Source: Liolophura sinensis
Taxonomy: Eukaryota > Mollusca > Polyplacophora > Chitonida > Chitonidae
Assembly (NCBI RefSeq): GCF_032854445.1
Contig: NC_088302.1
Span: 35,966,191 to 36,030,190, forward strand
Length of the DNA: 64,000 nt
Direction: 5' to 3'
Shown: positions 37,385-49,190 of the stretch, in pieces
Layout of the letters: each line of letters begins with the position of its first letter
How positions within the stretch are numbered: position 1 is the stretch's first letter
Translations under genes and position numbers: made by a program
Notes under the pieces: model-generated
The model's database searches: none
What the model saw: the letters and a program-made list of their open reading frames with translations, nothing else
Told to the model about the DNA's origin: nothing

Positions 37385-40300
37385 CTTTATAATCAGACCC
37401 TGAATGTCATAAACCTTAGGCTATTCTCTGAGTTACCAGGCTATGACCTGATAATCAAAATGAAAGAAGTTAATGCACAGCTAAGCCCAATTATGCAAAT
37501 TTTGTTTGAAAGTTTTTGATAATTTTAAATGATATGGGACCACATAATTTATGTGCTTTTGTCACAACAAAGGCTCGACTGGAGATAAAGATATGGATTT
37601 TTTTTTTCCAAGTTCCCTTGAGGATATCATAATTTGATGCCTTAAATTAGCATTAAGAAAGATAAAGTGTGATAGGGTAATGAAGTTGCTGTTGTTGGAT
37701 CCTTCTAGAATGACCCCAGATTAGCAGTTAGGGCAAAACTTTAGTTAACGGGTTCATGCTTTTTCAATTTCCTTGGACGTAAGAGAATCAAGTCATTATG
37801 TCTGTATAATGTTTTCCATGTATCTTTGTGATCTAATATATCACTAATCACAATCAAGGGAGAATGTGGGACTTTTTAGGTGTGAATAGAATCTTTGTCT
37901 TCTGTTTTAGCTTGTGTGACTGTTATATTGGTTTGGTGTATTTCAGTGTAGGTATAAATCTCAATAGCTGAACCAGTAAGCGACTGGTATCAGACTTCAG
38001 TCATGGCTGGAGATCCTTTACATACAATGTATGTGCATTTTTTTTTTTTTTTTAACTTGGACCAAAATGCATGCATTTATTTGATTTTCTATAAGAAAAA
38101 CAAGCAAAGAGTGATGTTGATTTACATTAGGGAAGGTTGTGTGCTTGATATGGAGACTTGTACATGTATGTTACATTGTACTGGTGAAAGAGAATATCAG
38201 TGCACAAACCTTGTTGTCAATTGACAGTGATAAAGGGAGGGAGGGAGGAAGGGTGGGATGCGATGGGTGAAGGTCAAGGCATTTTTAGTGCAATTGCTTT
38301 GATGAAGTAATTATGATTTGACTGAACTGTGTTTTTTATAGCTTGTGAACTGACGCATCTCATACGTTTTAAAGATAGATTTTAAATGTATTTGTGTAGA
38401 ACGTATTTATATATATATACATGAAATTATGCAAGAGTGTATGTGTATCAAACAACGATATTGCTGTTTGATGAAAAGACCTGCGCATAAACAGTTGTCA
38501 TGCAATGTATGTATCGTGCCATATTTATCATTGTGACTCATAGATTCATCGTGTGATTGCTTTCTCCTCTCTACCCTCATATTATCCATTGTCATAGTCT
38601 GTCTCCATCAGTGTCTCAATCCCTCTTGGATTTTTTTTAATGTCCATTCTCAATTTGATGTTAAATTTCTAATTGCTTCTGAAGAGACAAAGAGACAACA
38701 TCTGTAATAGGTTGGCGTAAACTTTGGCCGTGGACGCTTGTCATCCTGCTAGGCTGATTCAACTTTGCACTCGCAAACTTCGCAAGATCATTTATCAGCG
38801 CTTGACTAATTTCTTGCAGATGCATAATTTATAAACATTGCAACTGCAATCATTATCAAACCGCCCCTGTAAAAAGTGTCAAGCCTTTATCTTTAGCCTG
38901 AATCCAGCCAGATTTCACTTGATCAGACTTGTCTTATACCAGTTTACACAGGGAAGACATCATCATACTGACAGGAGTTAAGGTGGCACCAATTTTATTT
39001 TGTGTTTTACAGGTTGATTCTAAAAAATCCAAAAATAGGAATAAAAATCAAACTGAAAGTCCAGCGTTTTATTTTTTCTGGTATTGATACTTTTCTTGAT
39101 ATTCCAGTTTTTCAAAGATTTCCGATCATGTAAATATGTCTTCAACAGAAAAAAAAAATTGCTGGGACAGTCCACATTTCCCAGAAATTAGATGAGTTTT
39201 ATTTTTATTCCCTCTTCCAACATTAGAAAAAGATTTATTCTGCCTGTAAAACAACAGTGTAGACTGTTTTGGCCGAAGGGTTTTACACCATAGCTCAGGT
39301 GGCATGTGCCTTAAGAGAGGAAACTTTTTTTTTGTATTCAGGTCCTGTGGTTATGTATTCCACTGTAAGCATTCATCAATAAAGAGAGTTAAAATCTCTC
39401 TTCAGGACTTGTGTTAAATGGATTTTAAATTTTTGCACATTTACCTGTGAAATACATATTACTAAATCAAATAGCACCCTCTAAATATTCAGATGTCAAT
39501 TTCACTAGTGGTAAATGAGGGAAAAAACGAAATGCACAAGTGTAGTGATTTGTAGGAAGGACTCGTATGTTTTCATTGCCTTTGTTCTGACATTTTTTTT
39601 TTTTGTTAAGGTCGGATAAGGGACTAGTTCTGTTCTGCTGGTATAAGATTACAGCTATTCCCAAAATACTAATTTATCAGGTTATGCCATCCACCCTGCT
39701 TCCTATCAAGTATCAACACTAATTAAACGTGGGTAATTACTACTTGCTAATGTATGTTTTTCTGGGAGGGTTACCCCAGATTGTAGCCTTGCTAGGCAGC
39801 TGGCCTGCAGACGATATACACACACTGATAGCTGGACAAATGGATCTGTGTTTATTTAATCAGAGCATCCTTCAGACTGAGAAGGCTTCTCTCCCCTGGC
39901 TTAACTCTGATACAGCTCTTGTATCTATGGCAGTTTGATGGCCATGTCTACCCTTATGTGACTGTTGGTTGCTGAAACGTGACCTATATATAACTGACCC
40001 ATATTGCACAGACTCCTTCTATCTCCACTTACCAGTGTAAATTTCTGTTGTATCAGTCAGTTATAGAAATATAAATTAACCATAGTTAAGTTTCAGTTAA
40101 ACATTTAACATTTTCATCTCCTTTCATGAGGTAGCTATTAAAACCACCACACATAAGCCATATACTAAACTGCACGCAAGGCATTTATGGTAAACAATAT
40201 GTTACTGGTCAGGTGTTCACTAGGGTATGGTGGTGAGTTCATATTTTTTCTTTCATTTTCTTCTTTTTTTTGCATGCAAAACTTTCGGAAATGTTGCTTT

Positions 40301-41787
40301 GAGATCCTTTTCAAGGATATTGGATCAACTAATTTCCAACATATGAGTAAATCTATGGTTCTCTGACAGCTGTGGTGGAGCTGAAGTACATGTACTATCT
40401 TAGTATTAAAGCGAGCAAACTTCATTCTTTCTTGTCCCTACATGTATACATGCATGTGACAGTTTCGTAGGCAGGGTCATTCTTTTTACCCTCTTTATTT
40501 ATTGATGTACAGTCATGAATCCGTGTGCGAGTGGTATACTTTAGGAGCTCTCAGTTCTGATAACCAGCGTTGTAGAAAAAAAAAAGCTTTCTCTGTGTTT
40601 AAGTGTAATAGCAGGTGTTGCAGAAAGGTTACAAGGGCTTTCAGCTGATGGCCTGTCTACCAAAGAGATAAAAGCATGGTGTGAGACCTTGTATGTAATT
40701 AGTACAAATGGCCCTGAATTATCGGCTGTGGAACCACAGGAAAGCAGCCGGAGGGTACCTGTCACCTAAGGGGTTAAAAAAAAAAAATGAAACGGCTGCT
40801 ACATCTCCCAGAGCACAGTCCCTCAAGGAGACACAGGCTATTCTTCAGCTCTGGTGTTCTGATTATTTCCACGCTAATTGAGCTGGTCATAAAAAAAAGA
40901 GGCTGGATGGACGCAATGTTCAGACATTTACATATCAATGTCAGTGCAGAGGGCTGGTCCAATGGGAGAGAGTCTGTGTGGTAGCAAGAGCGATGACAAC
41001 AACCACTACCACAGCCAGGATGGGAGGATAAAGACTCTCTTGTCAGGTGATCGCATCCAGAGCTGCTGTCCCCTCCTTTACTCAGTACTATCTAGGCCCT
41101 GCCTTGAGAGTGGTCACCCCTGTGCAGGAGAGCAGAGAAAATATTGATGTGTTTATTATGAGAAGGGAAGCAGGAGTGGGTTGAGGAGAGAGAGAGCCTT
41201 GTATGTAGCAAGCAGACTGGCAGTAATACAACAGTTGTCCCCTCTGACAACAGGCCTTGGCTAGCTGATCTTTGCTTCTCTCCACTGATCAACATGCTGG
41301 CCGCTGCTTGGTGACATTTGGACATCGCACAATCCTTTTTTTATTGGACTGTCAATTGTTATATGCTGGCTCTGTTACTTCGCCTTGGCCCACATGGATT
41401 GTGATCTGGATTTAGGGGCTTAATAACAGAAATGTTGACATGTGAGTGACTGTTTGTGAGATGTAAAGCCGTGTCGACTGTCAAGCCAGTTTTCTGGGTA
41501 TAGAATTAGACCAGACTGTCCACCACACATGACCACCGACCATTCCACCAGCACAAATGCTGTCCAAGAAAAGCCTGGGATTATGGGACAAAGTGGCCTT
41601 GAGATCTTGCAGGTGACATGTTTACATCTACATTGATTGTAACGTGTATTTTTAATTAATATAATTAATTTAATTTTATTATTTACCTTAAGAAGATAGG
41701 AAATGCTCGTCTAAGAATGTGTGACATTAAACCATAATCACTCTTCTATTGTAAAAATGTGATACAGTCAGTCTTATTAATTGTGGT
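37385..41787. other. Intron 1 stretch, mainly unique
   Basis: No exon or SINE body recognised. The segment around 40540-41330 is repeat-poor and less AT-rich. Short T-runs at 38040 and 39590. Confidence 0.45.
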
Positions 41788-41922
41788 TGGTGGGAAGATC
41801 TGCCATCAACCTGCAGATGGTTGTGGGTTTCCCCCCAGGCTTTGTCTGATTGCCTCCCACCATAATAGTAGCCACTGTTGTGTAAGTGAAATATTCTTGT
41901 GTATGGCATAAATAAATTAATT
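41788..41922 (+). mobile_element. SINE family 1, 5'-truncated copy
   Basis: GTGGGAAGATCTGCCATCAA, GTTTCCCCCCAGGCTTTG, CTCCCACCATAATAG and AGTGAAATATTCTTGTGTAT, then a short AAATTAATTAAT tail. Confidence 0.82.
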
Positions 41923-41924
41923 AA

Positions 41925-42955
41925 TATTAATTTCAATGCTCTTCCATTTTCATTTCTTTCAAAAAAAAAAAACCATGATTAGTTTTCCAAATGGAGATGA
42001 TTTGATATAATTTCTGTGTGATAAACTGCATGAATAGTAATTATTAATGTCTTTATTAGGGTGAGACTCATTTTATCATTTAAGAAATATTCAAATAACT
42101 GGATAGTTAAAAAGCAGAAAAGCCCAAGTAGCCTTTGGACTGAGGCTGATCCTCTTTTAGCAAAGGAATTAAATTGAAAATGTGAAATATATATTTCTTA
42201 AATTTTTTTTTGTTTTGATTTTGTATTTATGAAATTCATTAATGTGCCTTATTACTGAAAATAATGAAAAGCATTGATCAGATAAATACATAAATCTATT
42301 TGATGATATTATCTGTACAGCAGTGTACAATGCACTGAAATATCATCTCTAGCGTGTTTTTATGCGGGGCTGTCTCTGTCTTTAATAAAATGCATGTATA
42401 CAGTACTGGAAGTAATCAAAACTTTGGTGATCCATAGACATGACAGCATTGCATAGTCCAGATCAGTTTTTTTCTGTGGCTTTGTCACTTCTGTCATGAC
42501 GGACTCCCGGCAGTTGTGCTGATTGCATTTTTTAGATCATTATCGAGTGCATGTTTTAAAGGCTGGCAACGAGGCGTAATTAATCAATATCTTAGTTATA
42601 TGAATGCATATGTTGTGTATTTGATGTGCTAGTGCATGCATTCCAATCTGTGAGACTGAAATCCTAGCGTGTGGTGCCTCTACTCATTTAACACACTCCA
42701 ACGATTCCATCGGTTTCATTGTTCACTATCACTTAAAGTCACTCACCCAGAACATATTAAAATGAGGGAAATGCCTGAGTAATGTAACAAAGTTGTGCAG
42801 AGAAAAAAATCCTACTTGTTTATTTGTAAGTTCTTTGAAAGGAGAAGACTTGACTGCATGCACCTGTTAAGAAAACCTTGGCATACAATGCACATGAGTG
42901 AAAAAGCTTGATGGTAGTTAATACATTTCACATCCACTATCAAACATTCTGCCAT
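41925..42955. other. Intron 1 stretch without recognisable features
   Basis: AT-rich unique sequence. Nothing recognised. Confidence 0.45.
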
Positions 42956-42959
42956 GGTG

Positions 42960-43362
42960 AATATGTTTCCAGGCATGATGAATAATGCTTTCATGCAGTG
43001 TAACTGTTACCATGCATTATAGATATGTTTCCAGGCAGTGCAAATTGGTTTTTAGTTATTATATATATGTTTCCGGGCAGTGCAAATTGGTTTCCCGTTA
43101 TCACAGATATGTTTCAAGGCAGTGCAGATTGGTTTTTAGTTATTATATATATATGTTTCCGGGCAGTGCAAATTGGTTTCCAGTTATTATAGATATGTTT
43201 CCAGGCAGTGCAAATTGGTTTCCAGTTATTACAGGTATGTTTCAAGGCAGTGCAGATTGGTTTTTAGTTATTATATATATATGTTTCCGGGCAGTGCAAA
43301 TTGGTTCCCAGTTGTTATAGATATGTTTCCAGGCAGTGCAAATTGGTTTCCAGTTGCTTCCA
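42960..43362 (+). repeat. ~42-bp tandem repeat, 8 good copies plus decayed edge
   Basis: ATGTTTCCAGGCAGTGCAAA recurs at about 43024, 43067, 43109, 43153, 43194 and onward every 41-44 bp. Length variation is in the (TA)n stretch within each unit. The left edge (42960-43020) is degenerate. Variants alternate (CCAGG, CCGGG, CAAGG), suggesting a higher-order pattern of three. Confidence 0.92.
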
Positions 43363-43364
43363 TT

Positions 43365-45465
43365 GACTGTAAATATGCTTCTAGGATTTGTAAATGTTTC
43401 CATAGTAATGGAGTAAAAATATGCTTATTAAAATTGTTTATTTGGTTCAGAATTTCTATCCAAGTGTGTTAATTGCATGAATTGAAATGTTTCAATTTTA
43501 GGAGCATCCTGAAATACATACTCTCAGGAAATAATATTTCTCTTTAATAAAATGAATGCACAATATAACAAATGGTTGACAGATGTGGTCAAGATACAAT
43601 AACGTCCCAGTTTTGTGCATGTCAGGCTACTCACTAGCTAAGACACTTGAAGCACTGGTTCACCGTGAATGTCAGGCCATTGACCAAGTCATGGTTGAAT
43701 CCAGATTTTGCTTCTCCAGCTGAAGCTTCAAGTCTAGGGCATTCTCAGGTACATGTACGTTTACATTAATCAAAGGGTGGTTTGCTTCTCGCATAAATTT
43801 GACAACCCTCTTCTGTGAAAAAATGTGCAAAAATCCCAATATCTGACACATCCCACAAAAGTTGGCTTTCATGTCATCTTGCACTCAGGACCACTCGCAA
43901 GTAAATCATCCATGTTAAACATTTGACAGACAACTGAAAAATGGAGCTGTTTGTTGCAACTCTTACATATCTGCTTGTTGCAGCTACAAATTTTCAGCAT
44001 ATTTGATTAAACACCAGTCAAATAAATGGCTCAATCAGGTTTCTACATGTATATCTCTACCAAACAAAATAGTAAAAGCTTTGGCATACACTGTGGTATT
44101 TATGATAGCCATACCAATCATGCCCAGCTAGTAATTGTCAGTATGTGCAAATCTCGCGGTCATAAAGTGCATATGTAACCTGGAAATGCCATGCTTCGGC
44201 TTGGAGCTGTGCATGCATACAAGCAATTACACAGCAGTGCGTTCTGAAATTGCTCTAGTTTTCAGCTTACTAAGAGTGCAGACACACATGACTGTGCTGC
44301 TGATATTAAAACAGTGCTGTGTTTATTATTACCGTGCGTTAGCGATGACTGCCATGTGGCTAGACGCTACTGCTGCATCTGTCGCTTCTTCATGCTTGAC
44401 TAGACTCTTGAAGTCTACAGATTTGATACACCCCTTATAGTCTGGCGTCTCGTTTTTTTGATGGTGACTGCTATACTAATAGTATTCAAATACACTTTCT
44501 TACGCCATTGACATGTTAGGTTCTAGTTCGCTGAATAAGAACTTAAAGTCATTTTTGTGTATAAAATTCTTCCTGTTAATGGCTTAAAATGCCGTCATGC
44601 AGCAACTCTTTCGTGAAACAATATAAGAGTATACAATTTCCTCATGAATTACAAATAATTGTAAGCTTAATTCTTCTGGATTTTTCTCTCCCCCATTACA
44701 TGTACTTCACACTTAATTTAAAGCCGATTTGGTAACAGGAGAGTCTTGGTAATAGGAGACTCTTGCAGGGTGTTGACTGTTGACAGAGTGTTTATTATGG
44801 AGATCAGCCAGTTTCCCAGATTGGCCGTCAGAAGGGTGTTTGTCTTATTCTCTTTCCCCACCAACTCTCAACTTAATCCTGTTACCACTGCTTGGATAAC
44901 CATGTTCTCTGGGCCAAACCCTCCACCATGATCACTGTATCAAAATCCTAAGCCAAAACTGACAGGTGCAGCAGCCATGTCTTGATACTGCTGATAAACT
45001 TTTCAACATTCACAGGACGGTGTTTATTTAAAACTGTGTATCATTTCTTCCTTGTCAAAAGTTTTCATTGAAACCCAAGTCATTCTCTTGAGCCTTTGTT
45101 AGTAGAATTTTATAACATTGTACCAGGAACTTCCCTGTCAGGAGCTGTCAGACATGCTTGTAACTGTATATGTACCAAGTGACACTTAAATGCGTTAAAT
45201 GCAAACTTTTTTTTTTTTTCGCACAAGTGAAATGTTAACTTTTACACTCTTTTGAAGCTTTCTTATCAGATTTATATGACCAGGAAATAGAGTTTAAAAG
45301 AACATGATTTGTATGATAAACGGTGCTAGCGATCTAGACAATTCTTCCCTAAAGTTAATGAAAGAATCTCTCCATAAGTGCCTTGAGTTCATACACAAGG
45401 TAGCTTGTAAGTGCCATCAGTTTGTTGCTCACCTGAAACTAACCAGCATTTTGTCTTATTTCCAG
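43365..45465. other. 3' end of intron 1, mainly unique
   Basis: Contains a SINE tail scrap at 43991-44028 (TTAAACACCAGTCAAATAAA). The 101-codon open frame at 44135-44440 has no family resemblance. Ends in the exon 2 acceptor. Confidence 0.5.
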
Positions 45466-45785
45466 GTACCTGGTCCACCATACCTATGGCAACTACAACT
45501 GTTCAAGAATGGACGATATCGTAGGCGATGAATATCGCTCGTTGAACCATTGTGAACGCATGATGAAGAAAATGGAAATGTACGTGAGCAAGAAACAGTT
45601 ATGCGATGTGATACTGGTAGCGGGATCCAAGCGAATCCCAGGCCACCGGGTGGTTCTTAGTGCTGCCTCCGATTACTTTGCGGCCATGTTTACTAGTGAT
45701 GTGCGCGAGGCCACCATGGAGGAGATTCAGATGAAGGACGTGGATCCAGAGGCTCTGGCTGCTCTTGTCCATTACACTTATACAG
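45466..45785 (+). CDS. KLHL5: KLHL exon 2: BTB/POZ domain
   Basis: The acceptor is TTATTTCCAG (AG at 45464-45465) and the donor is ACAG|GTGAGC at 45786. The reading frame opens YLVHHTYGNYNCSRM and then gives the BTB pre-helix NHCERMMKKMEMYVSKKQ, the core LCDVILVAGSKRIPGHRVVL, the dimer/Cul3-side segment SDYFAAMFTSDVREA and VHYTYTG at the end. The D of CDVILV and the H-R of GHRVVL are the conserved BTB positions. Predicted residues are about 48-153, with the Gly codon at 154 split (phase 1). An internal ATG at 45509 (MDDIVGDEY) lies in frame with no stop between it and the acceptor, so it is a possible alternative start if the upstream exon is skipped. BTB domains of this family dimerise and recruit Cullin-3. 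The exon is isolated: 42.6 kb of intron lie before it and 15 kb after. Confidence 0.95.
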
Positions 45786-46039
45786 GTGAGCTGCTGGCAC
45801 ATGATGTGTTACTTTGTGAAGGTTAATTCTTCTGCTTTTTTTTTTGTAAATGTTTTAAGTCTTGCAATAGAACTTCAGGAGCTCAAACAAAGGGCCCCTG
45901 ACCAATGAGATTTTAGCTTTTAATCCATTTCCCACTATGCGGTTCTTAGTATAGAGGTTAGCCAGATATCTTGCAATAGGCATTCTTTAGTGTAGCATTT
46001 AGCACCTGTCAGATTAAAAAAAAAATGTATAAATTTTAA

Positions 46040-46089
46040 AAATTCTTTCTTAAGATTTCAAGGCGTTTAACACCAATCAAATAATTAAA
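46040..46089 (+). repeat. SINE family 1 tail remnant
   Basis: AAGGCGTTTAACACCAATCA followed by AATAATTAAA; matches only the last 50 bp of the family. Confidence 0.6.
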
Positions 46090-47410
46090 CATTTTGATGA
46101 TTTCGATTCAGAGCAGATAATTTTGCTAATGCATTTTCGGCTTGCAATGAGATGATGCAAAAAAGAGAAACATGTCTTTTACTGTTTATCTGAAGTTTTT
46201 TTGTTTCTGTTCCTTTCATTCCTATTAGCTTTTCTCTAACTGTCTTATTTGTTACTCTAAAATGTAAAAAATGCCCTCAGGTAATTTTATACCCACATGC
46301 AACTACATACCTTAATGATATGTTCACAGTTAAAGAATATGTCCCATAGATATTTTATAAGAAATTTCCTTCTGACATTAACTTCGTCTGAAAATATTCA
46401 GACCATGTGAGCAAGTCTGTATCTTTGATCTTGTAACTTTAATTATCTACTACCTTTAACAGAAGGGATTTAACTACAACGCAGTTTGATAAGGATGATG
46501 ACTGTTTAAGTTAAGAGCACAGCTTTGTTATACCCTTGGGTATCCGGACGTTGTGCCTCTGTGTCTCTGTGCGTTTGAGGGCTGCATTCTTTAGATACAG
46601 ATCTGGCCTCAGCTAGTTGTAGATACCTCTAGAGATCAGCTCGCTATTTCAGCTGGGATTATGAGCGGGTTGTACCATGTGCCTCGATCATGATAACCAC
46701 CTCCCCACCCCACCCCACCCTAAAGACACTAAGGTGTTTGAAGCTCGGCGGTCCCTGGACAATAGTCTGATCAAGATTTATTTTGTGGTAAGGGATCACT
46801 GGTTGAATGCTAAAACAGTTCTCAGGGTCGTCTGCACTGTCTGAATCAGTTCACAACACAGTGGTTGTAGCTGGAGGAAAAAAAGAAACGTAGACTGGCA
46901 TTATCCTAAGTGAATCTTGGATGCCTTTTCAGTGAAAATAACACTTACTTGAAGGGCTCTTCTGCCAGATGCAATCGCCGCAGTCTGTAGAGATAGACTG
47001 CATAAACAGGGCCATTTGCCACAATAATTCCTAGATTTTGACCCATTTACATTTTGTTTGTAAAGATCCACTTGAACAGTGGTTTTTTCTTGATTAACCA
47101 TATAACACAGTAATTCCCATTTTGATCCACACAATTTTATCTTCTGTTTATTCATTTAATTAAATGGGGTTGTCTTGAGCATTCATGTGGCATAATGACG
47201 CTAAGATTTTTTCCCATTTATGTCTTCCATTAAAATATCCATATCAAGCATTTTCTCCTATCAGCCTGTGGCAGTTTGATTGGTGAATCAGCAGTTCTGA
47301 GACTGTTGAATATTTTCTACGTTTTGTATATGACATTCAGTTTTTGTTGCAATGCTGGTATGCTAGATAAAATTTCACATTTGCACATCATTTCATTTAC
47401 CAACAGGTTT
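46090..47410. other. Intron 2 stretch, unique
   Basis: No exon or SINE. Contains a compact C-rich tract at 46703-46720 that could form a short-loop G-quadruplex on the minus strand. Confidence 0.45.
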
Positions 47411-47423
47411 TAATATCATTTAA

Positions 47424-47689
47424 GGGGCGTCTGTGGCTCAGTCGGTTAGCGCACTAGCGCAGCATAATAACCCAGGAGTCTCTCACCAATGTGGTCGCAG
47501 TGAGTTCAAGCCCAGCTCATGCTGGCTTCCTCTCTGGCCGTAAGTGGGAAGGTCTGAGAGCAACCTGCGGATGGTCGTGGGTTTCCCATGGGCTCTGCCC
47601 GGTTTCCTCCCACCATAATGCTGGCCGCTGTCGTATAAGTGAAATATTCTTGAGTGCGACGTAAAACACCAATCAAACAAATAAATAAA
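47424..47689 (+). mobile_element. SINE family 1, full-length copy with perfect 13-bp duplication
   Basis: A box GTGGCTCAGTCGGTTAGCGC, B box GTGAGTTCAAGCCCAG, full body and AAATAAAT tail. TAATATCATTTAA flanks it at 47411-47423 and 47690-47702. The best-preserved copy in the window and a good reference for the family. Confidence 0.96.
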
Positions 47690-47702
47690 TAATATCATTT
47701 AA

Positions 47703-49085
47703 TTAGCTTGATAGACACTGGACATTTGGACTCTGATCCAATTTACCATTATAAGCAACCTCATAGAATTGACATGCATGAAAACCACCTGCTGTGACCA
47801 TACATTGTGCAGCACTGTTTTCACATTGAGGTTTGGTATAATTGTATGAGCCCGCCAAGTTATACTACTCTGTAATATTACCTCAGTCTACAAAGGCATT
47901 TTTGGTGTGGCTTTTGTTGATGAAATTACACTACATGTAACTGGAGTAGTTTCATATAGCCTGAATAGAACATTGATATGTAAATACACATAACAGCATA
48001 TTGACATTTTTAAACATCAAATGTTCGTTACACTGCAGGGAACATTTTAATGAAGGAATTTTTGTTGGGACAGTTTTGAAGATTGGTGAATTTTCCATTC
48101 CCACAGCTGAGATATTAGGCAACATTCTTGCTGGACAGATGACAAGCTGTTATTTTTCCACACATTCCACTGGCAACTGGAGCATTTGCTAATTAGTAAA
48201 CTCAGCTTTTTTGTCAAGTAAACAAGGTCTGTTGAAGCGATGGTATAACGGTTAATAGTCTTGTCTTCCACAACATCGAGGGAAGAGAATGCCAAACAGA
48301 ACAGAATTTGTGTTTGTTTTGTGTGTTTTGCTGGCTCTTTGTGCCAGTAGTTTCCAGGGGGTGATCCATCCAACTCCCAGCTAATATCCCATTTAACGCT
48401 CAAAATTCTTGTGTAAAAGGTGAAGATAGGCTGGTGCCAAAAAACACCCATGTTGTCCCGGACATGGCTTGTTGGAAGTCTTTTTCCATATTAGAAGTGA
48501 CTGGTTTCTTTACATGTGTATGTAACGAATGCCTTGTATTATACAAAATGCACTGGGAAGTTTTAAGCTAGGCTGTTTGCTGGAGTTCTATGTGTGTTTT
48601 ATTGATGTTGGGGGCATGAGGAATTACTTCCATTGGAAAACCTTTCTCTGATAAATGGGATGATTAGGGATAGAGGCCAGGGAAATATTTACTGTGGGTG
48701 AATGTGGAAACAGGCTTCATATTGTTATGGCTGGGGATGGATTAGAGTGTAGAGGGGGAGTGCTGTGAAAACATGCTCTGAGAAACAATAACAGTTTACC
48801 TCATCCTGATCTCCCCGTGGGAGGATAAAAGTTGGGCCATCCTGTCAGTGGTACTTACCCAGGAATTATCCTACTTAAGTATCTACATCTAAGTGTGTGT
48901 GAGAAAATATGGGTATTGTCATTATTTGTGAAATAAGTTGATTCCTGATGAGAAAGGAATCATTTTCTTTAAGGAACATGCTGATTAAGTTTCACCTGGG
49001 GCTGTTGTATACGTGTAAAATAGTCCCAGGTTTTGTGTATTGTCCAGTCCACATTTATAAAATTATGTGATCTCTCTTTTTTGGG
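47703..49085. other. Intron 2 stretch without recognisable features
   Basis: Unique sequence. No exon, repeat or RNA gene recognised. Confidence 0.45.
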
Positions 49086-49087
49086 GG

Positions 49088-49190
49088 GGATTTGTCCACC
49101 AACCATAAACATGACCATCAACGTTGTATATTAAAGTGAAAAATCCCACAAAACATGTATGGCATTAAACATCAATGACATAAATACATT
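49088..49190 (+). mobile_element. SINE family 1, highly diverged 3' remnant
   Basis: CCACCAACCATAAACATGAC, AACGTTGTATATTAAAGTGA and GGCATTAAACATCAATGACA follow the order of the family 3' half at low identity. Confidence 0.6.

Noticed and set aside
44135-44440. 101-codon plus-strand open frame near the end of intron 1
   Set aside because: No domain, no convincing splice sites, composition not distinctive. A non-repeat frame of this length is expected by chance in 64 kb.
47424-47500. tRNA-like sequence with A and B boxes
   Set aside because: It is the head of a SINE with a shared body, tail and target-site duplication, not a stand-alone tRNA. The same applies to the heads at 25779, 36316, 56722, 58185 and 62806.
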